5,742 nucleotides of DNA from the NCBI GenBank assembly GCA_001563995.1, contig LKMV01000049.1:1-5742 (forward strand), given 5' to 3'. The notes below the pieces were generated by a model. The model worked only from the letters and a program-made list of their open reading frames with translations. It did not search any database and had not been told where the DNA came from. A program made the position numbers and the translations under genes. Below, piece by piece: positions 1 to 5,234 of this stretch. The number at the start of each line of letters is the position of its first letter. Position 1 is the stretch's first letter. Source of the stretch: Nanohaloarchaea archaeon PL-Br10_U2g16. Its GTDB lineage: Archaea > Nanohalarchaeota > Nanosalinia > Nanosalinales > Nanosalinaceae.

Positions 1-53
1 GTGAACGGTTCCATTCTGGTGCCTTTACCGGCTGCCGGGATAACTCCTTTCAT
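1..53 (-). CDS. Sugar-1-phosphate nucleotidylyltransferase (GalU/AglF-like), N-terminal fragment
   Basis: Only the first 17 codons lie in the window; the rest continues past the left edge. The visible peptide reads MKGVIPAAGKGTRMEPF, which is the glycine-rich nucleotide-binding signature (GxGTRxxP) found at the very N-terminus of NTP-transferase-fold sugar nucleotidylyltransferases. The 'IPAAG' form, rather than 'ILAGG', favours the GalU/AglF glucose-1-phosphate uridylyltransferase side over RmlA-type thymidylyltransferases. Such an enzyme would make UDP-glucose and pyrophosphate from UTP and glucose-1-phosphate in the cytosol, giving the substrate of the UDP-glucose dehydrogenase encoded at 963-2255. 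An in-frame ATG at 65 would add four residues. I chose 53 because the family motif normally starts right after the Met and because a TATA-like box centred near 81 sits at leaderless distance from 53 but not from 65. The fold is fairly certain; the exact sugar and nucleotide are inferred. Confidence 0.72.
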   Translation of the reverse strand, partial: MKGVIPAAGKGTRMEPF

Positions 54-76
54 AAGATACAGCATGGTAGATGACC

Positions 77-86
77 CTTATATTAG
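77..86 (-). promoter_or_regulatory. TATA-like promoter element of the nucleotidylyltransferase gene
   Basis: Read on the minus strand this is CTAATATAAG, centred about 28 bases before the ATG at 53, the spacing expected for a leaderless archaeal transcript. Directly upstream of it (87-94), where TFB would contact DNA, lies the perfect 8-base palindrome AATCGATT. The box also decides between the two in-frame ATG codons at 65 and 53 in favour of 53. Confidence 0.5.
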
Positions 87-96
87 AATCGATTTT

Positions 97-113
97 GAAA
101 GAAATTTTTCTTC
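97..113 (-). terminator. Possible A/T-rich terminator after the methyltransferase-like gene
   Basis: Just downstream of the stop codon at 122-124 the DNA is A/T-rich with an imperfect inverted repeat (GAAGAAA against TTTCTTTC on the minus strand). Archaeal termination relies mainly on T-rich tracts; here the longest T runs are only three to four bases, so this is a weak call. Confidence 0.2.
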
Positions 114-121
114 TATCCAAA

Positions 122-853
122 TCATTGCTCTATTCTAGTAGCAGATATCCCAGGTTCAACTCCCTCGGATATCTTAATGTACCCTTTCTCTGTTATAGAT
201 GCCGAATACTTAGTTTCCATTCTATTTGAGATAGAATGTTTTTCAGTTAGCGTGTCAGTGATTTTTGAACTTTTAAACCGATCTTTGAAATAGTAATCAG
301 GAGGAATGTCCGACATTATCCATTGACCGGATTTCTCATTTCCGGATACTGTTTCTGCCGGTGCTTCACCTGTGTAATCCTGCATGTAAATCATATCCGG
401 CCTGTAACCGTGCTCTTCCTCCAGTTTATAACTTTCAGCATCGGCTTGAACTGCGTTGTACCCTTCCTCCAAAAGTTTTTCTACACAAACACCGTCTTTA
501 TCCAGATAAACTATGTCCGAGTCAGGGAAGACTGCTGAAGGCGTGGTTTTAACCCCACATCCCGGATAGTAGACCGTATCAGGTTCAATATCAAGATAAC
601 GGTTAAGACTGCTCAGCTTTAAAGCCTCTTCTACATCTGCAAAAGGTTTTAAGCCCGAATCCAGCTTATTATTAGGATAAATATCGCCCGAACCTTTCCT
701 AAAAGAATCCATTAATAATTTAGGGCTCTCATGGAGGCTTATCTGATCAGGATGATATATAGCAGCTGTTTCAAATAACCTGCCGGTAAATTCCTCTTCC
801 GAATCCAACTCCGAGGCTAACCACGTTTCACGGTCCATCCAATACTTTTGCAT
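122..853 (-). CDS. Hypothetical protein with methyltransferase-like Rossmann core
   Basis: This 243-residue protein has no close relative I can name. Residues about 92-120 have the shape of class I SAM-dependent methyltransferase motif I: a strand, then Y-P-G-C-G at 96-100 in place of the usual D-x-G-x-G, a helix, and a strand ending in Asp118 (VYLD) that could bind the ribose of SAM. A further strand with Asp159 (PDMIYMQDY, about 152-160) would correspond to motif IV. The N-terminal 80 residues and the C-terminal tail from about 185 have no motif I know. There is no signal peptide, no membrane segment and no Cys-rich site. It lies between two sugar-nucleotide genes, so methylation of a glycan sugar is possible (AglP does this in Haloferax), but similarity to AglP is not visible here. 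The start at 853 gives the longest frame; a second ATG lies five codons in. No clear TATA box or ribosome binding site is seen. Confidence 0.7.
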   Translation of the reverse strand: MQKYWMDRETWLASELDSEEEFTGRLFETAAIYHPDQISLHESPKLLMDSFRKGSGDIYPNNKLDSGLKPFADVEEALKLSSLNRYLDIEPDTVYYPGCGVKTTPSAVFPDSDIVYLDKDGVCVEKLLEEGYNAVQADAESYKLEEEHGYRPDMIYMQDYTGEAPAETVSGNEKSGQWIMSDIPPDYYFKDRFKSSKITDTLTEKHSISNRMETKYSASITEKGYIKISEGVEPGISATRIEQ

Positions 854-918
854 ATAGATGTTTTTAACGAAAATAACAGTTAAGCAAATAAGTAGAATAT
901 AGAAACAATTTGTTAACG

Positions 919-932
919 GTATCTCGAGATAC
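919..932. promoter_or_regulatory. 14-base perfect palindrome next to the ugd TATA box, candidate operator
   Basis: GTATCTCGAGATAC is a perfect 14-base palindrome ending immediately before the TATA-like box at 933-940. It therefore covers the position of the TFB recognition element for the 963-2255 gene. A dimeric regulator bound here would be expected to compete with TFB or to recruit it. A perfect palindrome of this length is unlikely by chance in a 109-base spacer. The spacer also serves the divergent gene ending its frame at 853, so one site could affect both. Which regulator binds is unknown. Confidence 0.45.
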
Positions 933-940
933 TTTTTATT
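933..940 (+). promoter_or_regulatory. TATA box of the UDP-glucose dehydrogenase gene
   Basis: TTTTTATT is centred about 26 bases before the ATG at 963, so transcription would begin at or next to the start codon. No Shine-Dalgarno sequence lies between them, which fits a leaderless message. Confidence 0.6.
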
Positions 941-962
941 ATCCTATAACTAACTTTCTATC

Positions 963-2255
963 ATGGATATCACCGTTATCGGAACAGGTTATGTAGGGCT
1001 AAACGCCGGAGCCGGACTGGCATCTAAAGGACATAATGTTACATGTGTGGATATCGATGAGGAAAAAGTGGAGAAGATTAACGATGGAGAATGCCCTATC
1101 TTTGAAGAAGGACTACCTGAGATGCTTGAAGAGATGGTCTCGGAAGGAAAGCTTGAAGCCACCACAGATACGGTCTCGGCCGTGGCATCAGCTGACGTTG
1201 TATTCCTTGCGGTCGGAACACCTATGGACGATGAAGGAAATATCAATTTAGAGTATATCAGACAGGCTGCTGAAGACGTATCCGAAGGAATGTCTGAACG
1301 GGACGGTTACCAGGTTATCGCCGTGAAAAGCACCGTTGTGCCCGGAACAACAGAGGAAGAGGTTTTACCGATACTTGAAAGGTCAGGTAAGGAAGCCGGT
1401 GAAGATTTCGGAGTATGTATGAACCCGGAGTTTCTACGTGAAGGAACCGCGCTGAAGGATTTCCTGAACCCGGACAGGATCGTTATCGGCGAACTAGATG
1501 AAAAATCCGGAGATAAGCTTGAAAAGATCTACTCAGAGTTCGAAGCTCCGGTTGTCAGAACCGGTCTGAAAGAAGCGGAGCTGATCAAGTACGGCTCAAA
1601 CTCACTTTTAGCTACAAAGATATCATTCATCAACGAAATCGGAAACCTCTGTAAACAGCTGGGAATCGATGTATACGATGTCGCTGACGGAGTCGGTATG
1701 GACTCAAGGCTGGAGAGAAGCTTCCTTAACTCAGGTATCGGCTTTGGCGGAAGCTGTTTTCCTAAAGACGTTAGAGCTTTGATAAGATTTATGGAGGAAG
1801 AAGGAGAAGATCCCAAAATTCTTCGGAACGTTGTAGAGCTGAACCAGGGTCAGAAGGTAAAGCTGGTAGAACAGTTAGAACAGAAGCTTGAAGATCTGGA
1901 TGGAAAGACTGTCGCAGTTTTAGGACTGTCTTTCAAGCCCGGGACCGATGATATACGGCAGAGCCCGGCTATAGACATTATCTCAGAGCTTAAGGAAAAG
2001 GATGTTAACGTGAAGGCCTACGATCCTGAGGCTATGGAGAACATGGAACAGAGGCATCCCGATACCGTTTATACTGAGAGCTATCAGGAAGCGTTGGAAG
2101 GATCGGACGCCGCACTGTTGGTGACGGACTGGCCGGAGTTCGATGAAATCTCCAGAAAAGATTTGAAAACTATGGAGAACCCGTTGATTTTGGAAGGTAG
2201 AAGGATGGATTATGATCTACCGGACGATAAGACCGAAGGGGTTACCTGGCCTTAG
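963..2255 (+). CDS. ugd: UDP-glucose 6-dehydrogenase
   Basis: This cytosolic enzyme oxidises UDP-glucose to UDP-glucuronate with two NAD+; in Haloferax the equivalent (AglM) supplies hexuronic acids for N-glycosylation. The 430-residue length is typical and all three domains are present. The NAD-binding Rossmann fold starts at residue 2 with G7-T-G-Y-V-G12 and an acidic strand end at D30. The substrate loop PIFEEGL is at 45-51 and VGTP at 84-87. Catalytic positions match the Streptococcus pyogenes enzyme in spacing: T124, E156 and E160 (NPEFLRE), K209, N213, nucleophile C265 in GFGGSCFPKD, and D269. The C-terminal UDP-binding domain shows GLSFKPGTDDIR (321-332) and VTDWPEF (387-393). The NPEFLREG and GGSCFPKD forms favour UDP-glucose over GDP-mannose or UDP-ManNAc as substrate. 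The protein is very acidic, as in salt-in organisms. The ATG opens the Rossmann fold directly, so the start is secure. Confidence 0.95.
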   Translation: MDITVIGTGYVGLNAGAGLASKGHNVTCVDIDEEKVEKINDGECPIFEEGLPEMLEEMVSEGKLEATTDTVSAVASADVVFLAVGTPMDDEGNINLEYIRQAAEDVSEGMSERDGYQVIAVKSTVVPGTTEEEVLPILERSGKEAGEDFGVCMNPEFLREGTALKDFLNPDRIVIGELDEKSGDKLEKIYSEFEAPVVRTGLKEAELIKYGSNSLLATKISFINEIGNLCKQLGIDVYDVADGVGMDSRLERSFLNSGIGFGGSCFPKDVRALIRFMEEEGEDPKILRNVVELNQGQKVKLVEQLEQKLEDLDGKTVAVLGLSFKPGTDDIRQSPAIDIISELKEKDVNVKAYDPEAMENMEQRHPDTVYTESYQEALEGSDAALLVTDWPEFDEISRKDLKTMENPLILEGRRMDYDLPDDKTEGVTWP

Positions 2256-2283
2256 ACAGACAGGTTCTGTAAAAAATAATTAG

Positions 2284-2291
2284 CTTAAATA
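2284..2291 (+). promoter_or_regulatory. TATA box of the ABC exporter gene
   Basis: CTTAAATA lies about 26-33 bases upstream of the ATG at 2317, in the 61-base spacer after ugd. It suggests that the transporter has its own leaderless promoter even though it runs in the same direction as ugd. No ribosome binding site is visible before 2317. Confidence 0.5.
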
Positions 2292-2316
2292 GTGCCGGGA
2301 GTCAAACTTTAACCGT

Positions 2317-4101
2317 ATGGATGAAGAAAACCTCAGCTGGCGTGAAAAGTACCGGGCGCTGAAAAAGGTCGCAGCTTACCGACCTGTGTTCACAGCTTTT
2401 CTAATATTTTTCTCAGCAGGAGTAGCTCTGCTTGAAGGAATCGGTCTCGGATTCATCCATCCGATACTAGAGGTGGCACAGGGAGAAACAGCCGAAGGAG
2501 GCCGAGTGATGGAGTTATTCCTCTCCGGCTATGAGTTTCTGGGAATACCTTTCAGCCTAGGATACCTGATAATCGGCGTGTCGCTGGTTATGGTGTTCCG
2601 TTTCACGATGACCTTCCTGAACGCCTGGCTCAAACATATGTTGGCTAAACAGTACGAAAGAGATCTTAGAAAGAAGACATTCGACGCAGCTTTGAACGGA
2701 AAGATAAGATACTTTGACCGGGAAGGATCCGACAACATACTGAACGCCATAATAACGGAGACCAGATACTCCGGAAAAGTAATCAGTTTGACAGTAAAAA
2801 CTATGGAAAAGCTGTTTCTTGTTCTGATGTATCTAGCAGTAATGCTCTACATCAGCCCTGTTCTTACAACGGTCGCGGTAGCGTTGCTTGGAGGAATCAC
2901 GGTTTTACTAAGGTTTATAATTGAGCCGGCGGTAACCGTCGGTTCTAGGGTCGCCGAAGCCAATGAAAAGGTTCAACAGTCAGTCCAGTCCGGCACACAG
3001 GGCATAAAAGACGTAAAACTGTTCGGTATGAAGGATAGAATTTACTCAAGCTTTGAGACATCAGTAAACAAGTACTCGAAGAGCGAAGTTGAGCTTTCAA
3101 GAAACGAAGCAGCTATAAACAACTTTTACAGGATGTCAGCCGCAGTTACGTTGTTCGGCCTGATCTACATAGGCTTCACATTTACAGAGCTGAGACTTGG
3201 AGCTCTCGGAATCTTTCTGCTGGCGATGTTCCAGCTAGCTCCAAGAGTCAGCGGATTAAACAGCCATATCTACAAGCTTGAAGGCTATATATCACACCTA
3301 GTGCGTACCGAACAGTTCCTAGATGAGCTTTCTGAAGAGGAAGAGTCACACGGAGGCAAAGATGTTGAAGGGGTGTCAGAGATACAGTTTGAGGGCGTGG
3401 AGTTCTCCTACAACGAGGAAGAAAAAGTCTTAAACGGCGTAAGCTTTGAAGCAGGTAAGGACGACTTCGTAGCGTTTGTCGGCAAGTCCGGAGCCGGGAA
3501 ATCCACCATAGTATCGCTGATCGCGAGGATGTACGATGCGAACGCCGGAACGGTCAAAGCAGACGGAACCGATATAGAAGAGTACGATCTGGAACAGTGG
3601 CGTGAAAGGATATCCGTTGTGAGACAGGATCCCTTTATCTTCAACACCACACTGGCGGAAAACGTTAAGATAGCCGATCCGGAAACTTCGGATTCCGAGC
3701 TGGAAAAAGTATGTGAGATAGCCAGAGTAGATGAATTCTTGGACGATCTGCCTAACGGAATGGAGTCACAGCTAGGGGATGAAGGGGTAAGGCTTTCAGG
3801 AGGTCAGAAACAGAGGGTAGCGCTGGCCCGGGCGTTGTTAAAAGACGCGGACTTCCTCGTGCTGGATGAAGCTACCTCGGATCTAGACTCCAATCTGGAG
3901 AAAGAAGTGCAGAAAAACATTGAAGAAATGGAGTCAGAGTACGGGATAATAGCGATCGCTCACAGACTTTCCACAGTTCAGAACGCCGACAGAATCCATA
4001 CATTACAGCAAGGAGAGATAATCGAGACAGGAACTCATGAAGAGCTGCTTGAAAAAGGAGGGAAATACGCAGAACTGTACGAGATTCAGTCGAAGGAATG
4101 A
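2317..4101 (+). CDS. ABC exporter, fused membrane and ATPase half-transporter
   Basis: This 594-residue protein is an ABC half-transporter that should act as a homodimer in the cytoplasmic membrane. The N-terminal membrane domain has about six hydrophobic segments (near 24-46, 81-103, 163-180, 182-203, 272-290, 293-310), with cytoplasmic loops between. The ATPase domain from about 355 is intact: A-loop Tyr365, Walker A GKSGAGKST at 389-397, Q-loop Gln437, signature LSGGQ at 493-497, Walker B FLVLDE at 513-518 with catalytic Glu518, D-loop SDLD at 521-524, and switch His549. The layout is that of MsbA/PglK-type exporters. The stretch IKDVKLFG (230-237) and the Pro/Arg-containing end of the last segment (LAPRV) resemble my recollection of oligosaccharide flippases such as PglK. 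Its position after ugd in a sugar-nucleotide locus supports export of a lipid-linked glycan, but sequence alone does not exclude a lipid or drug exporter. Confidence 0.9.
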   Translation: MDEENLSWREKYRALKKVAAYRPVFTAFLIFFSAGVALLEGIGLGFIHPILEVAQGETAEGGRVMELFLSGYEFLGIPFSLGYLIIGVSLVMVFRFTMTFLNAWLKHMLAKQYERDLRKKTFDAALNGKIRYFDREGSDNILNAIITETRYSGKVISLTVKTMEKLFLVLMYLAVMLYISPVLTTVAVALLGGITVLLRFIIEPAVTVGSRVAEANEKVQQSVQSGTQGIKDVKLFGMKDRIYSSFETSVNKYSKSEVELSRNEAAINNFYRMSAAVTLFGLIYIGFTFTELRLGALGIFLLAMFQLAPRVSGLNSHIYKLEGYISHLVRTEQFLDELSEEEESHGGKDVEGVSEIQFEGVEFSYNEEEKVLNGVSFEAGKDDFVAFVGKSGAGKSTIVSLIARMYDANAGTVKADGTDIEEYDLEQWRERISVVRQDPFIFNTTLAENVKIADPETSDSELEKVCEIARVDEFLDDLPNGMESQLGDEGVRLSGGQKQRVALARALLKDADFLVLDEATSDLDSNLEKEVQKNIEEMESEYGIIAIAHRLSTVQNADRIHTLQQGEIIETGTHEELLEKGGKYAELYEIQSKE

Positions 4102-4120
4102 TTCTTTTGGGCTTTCTCTC
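4102..4120 (+). terminator. Possible pyrimidine-rich terminator after the ABC exporter gene
   Basis: Directly after the stop codon the plus strand is pyrimidine-rich (TTCTTTT, then CTTTCTCTC). Archaeal terminators are often short T-rich tracts after the gene, and this one is where the convergent arrangement needs one. The longest run is only four T, so the call is tentative. Confidence 0.3.
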
Positions 4121-4148
4121 GGGCTATTTAATAACCGAATGTCCTAGT

Positions 4149-4172
4149 GGTGATTTAACCCTACTAATCACC
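4149..4172. repeat. Inverted repeat in the convergent intergenic gap
   Basis: GGTGATT (4149-4155) and AATCACC (4166-4172) are perfect 7-base arms around a 10-base loop, lying midway between the converging genes that end at 4101 and 4212. RNA from either strand could fold here. No T run follows on either strand, so it is not a textbook terminator; it may still help end transcription or protect 3' ends. Confidence 0.45.
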
Positions 4173-4211
4173 CGAAAGATACCATCTCATTCAACAGACA
4201 GATAGGAAAGC

Positions 4212-5051
4212 TCATCTCTCCTCCAAAATACCAGAGTAATAAATCTGCATTATCCTAGATACACTACCCCACTGGTTGGTATCATATGCCTCTACCCCTG
4301 AAAGATACAGACCAGGCAAAGTACCATAACCCCCCTTACCACTTGTTTTTCTAGGATATTCAGGATCATCTTTAACTGCTTTCACAAATGACTGTATCGC
4401 CTCTTGCAAATTCTCCGAATAATCTTTATCATCAAATGTATCTATCTTTTCCAGAACGTCTTCACTCAACCTATGCTTCCTCATAGACTCGGTATAGTTA
4501 TCCCTGTATGGCTTAACCACTTCTGACCATTTTTCTTCTTCATCCCAGTCCAGATGTTTGACAGCCTCTTCTGCTCTTTTCTCAAAGAGAAGCTCAATAC
4601 CTTTCCATCCAGGATCGTTATACAGACCAACGGTATCGAAATCTTCAGGATCGGCATCTTCAACTCTTATCCCTTCCTGCCTTGCCTCTTCAGTCATGTT
4701 CCTCCGCTCGATACGGTCTTTTACCGTTAGAGCGTAGTTGTAGAACCTGGCCGCATCAGCGCTAAAATTCTGAGCATCAGCACCAGACTTGTTTACATCG
4801 ACAAAAGTGAAATATCTTTGAGCAGCCTCCATCTCACCTTCGTCATGGTACTTGAAACCTTTGCCGATAGACTCAGCCATCTTACCGGAGAGAGCATCGA
4901 TAGCTTCTTCACGTGTCAAACCTTCATCCTGAAGCTCGTCCAGAGAAACAAAGTAATGCTCCTCCACAAACTCCTCCGGCTTGAAAGAAGGGTCAGGCAG
5001 CTTTCCAACATCCGGGAAAAATTCATCTTGGATATCCGGGTTAGAGCTCAT
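4212..5051 (-). CDS. Hypothetical acidic helical protein
   Basis: I do not recognise this 279-residue protein. It is highly acidic (runs such as EDADPEDFD at 131-139 and DWDEEEKW at 168-175), appears to lack cysteine, and has no signal peptide or membrane segment, so it is probably cytoplasmic. Most of it should be helical. Residues about 55-110 (K-G-F-K-Y-H-D-E-G-E-M-E-A-A-Q-R-Y-F and following) have the spacing of a TPR-like helix pair, a weak resemblance only. A small glycine-rich patch (SGKGGYG, 237-243) lies near the C-terminus. Two central stretches (about 143-190 and 210-230) are rich in Trp, Tyr and charged residues. The ATG at 5051 is supported by a strong TATA box at leaderless distance. 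Amino acid use fits the resident salt-adapted proteome, unlike the neighbour at 5235. It faces the glycan genes convergently and probably belongs to a separate unit. Confidence 0.75.
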   Translation of the reverse strand: MSSNPDIQDEFFPDVGKLPDPSFKPEEFVEEHYFVSLDELQDEGLTREEAIDALSGKMAESIGKGFKYHDEGEMEAAQRYFTFVDVNKSGADAQNFSADAARFYNYALTVKDRIERRNMTEEARQEGIRVEDADPEDFDTVGLYNDPGWKGIELLFEKRAEEAVKHLDWDEEEKWSEVVKPYRDNYTESMRKHRLSEDVLEKIDTFDDKDYSENLQEAIQSFVKAVKDDPEYPRKTSGKGGYGTLPGLYLSGVEAYDTNQWGSVSRIMQIYYSGILEER

Positions 5052-5068
5052 ATTACCTGTGGAAAAGA

Positions 5069-5080
5069 TTTAAATTTAAA
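5069..5080 (-). promoter_or_regulatory. TATA box of the acidic hypothetical gene
   Basis: TTTAAATTTAAA is centred about 24 bases before the ATG at 5051 on the minus strand and is the strongest TATA-like element in the window. The 12-mer is its own reverse complement, so by itself it does not set direction. I see no convincing gene start at the right distance on the plus strand: the ATG at 5115 is followed at once by GAT TAA. Confidence 0.6.
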
Positions 5081-5156
5081 AATCATAGGTCTTGAATCTC
5101 TTGAGAAAATAAAGATGGATTAAACTAACAAAAAGAAAAAGTTTCAACGGACCTTT

Positions 5157-5173
5157 CCTAATTAGGTAATTAC
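5157..5173. promoter_or_regulatory. Overlapping TAATTA palindromes, candidate regulator site
   Basis: CCTAATTAGG (5157-5166) and GTAATTAC (5166-5173) are perfect palindromes sharing one base, with their TAATTA cores repeated 8 bases apart. A related CAATTAG follows at 5179-5185. They lie in the divergent spacer, about 35-50 bases upstream of the TATA box of the gene at 5235. A/T richness makes small palindromes common, so function is only possible. Confidence 0.3.
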
Positions 5174-5206
5174 TTTCTCAATTAGCCTCGCTTCAACACA
5201 GACAAA

Positions 5207-5212
5207 TTTAAA
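5207..5212 (+). promoter_or_regulatory. TATA box of the right-hand gene
   Basis: TTTAAA sits 23-28 bases upstream of the ATG at 5235, consistent with a leaderless transcript. No Shine-Dalgarno sequence is seen. Its presence supports 5235 as the true start of the frame-disrupted gene. Confidence 0.5.
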
Positions 5213-5234
5213 GAATAAACAGACCTCCCTAAAT

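Noticed and set aside
323..538. Plus-strand open frames of 71 and 63 residues opposite the methyltransferase-like gene
   Set aside because: They overlap the longer minus-strand gene fully, have no promoter and show no domain; the Rossmann motifs lie on the minus strand.
989..1246. 85-residue open frame on the minus strand inside the dehydrogenase gene
   Set aside because: It is rich in Ser and low in any motif, and lies wholly opposite a complete, well-conserved gene. It is a shadow of that gene's codon pattern, as are the frames at 1036-1251 and 1529-1816.
2256..2275. Hairpin ACAGA/TCTGT followed by an A run after ugd
   Set aside because: The stem is only five pairs and is followed by A rather than T on the coding strand, so it does not fit an intrinsic or archaeal T-tract terminator for ugd.
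2195..2330. Possible single operon of ugd and the ABC exporter
   Set aside because: The 61-base gap holds a TATA box at leaderless distance from the second gene and no ribosome binding site, so separate transcripts are more likely, though read-through cannot be excluded.
4818..5123. 101-residue plus-strand frame overlapping the start of the acidic hypothetical gene
   Set aside because: Most of it is antisense to that gene, and its composition (many Leu, Arg, Thr) is what the reverse of an acidic gene gives. No promoter precedes 4818.
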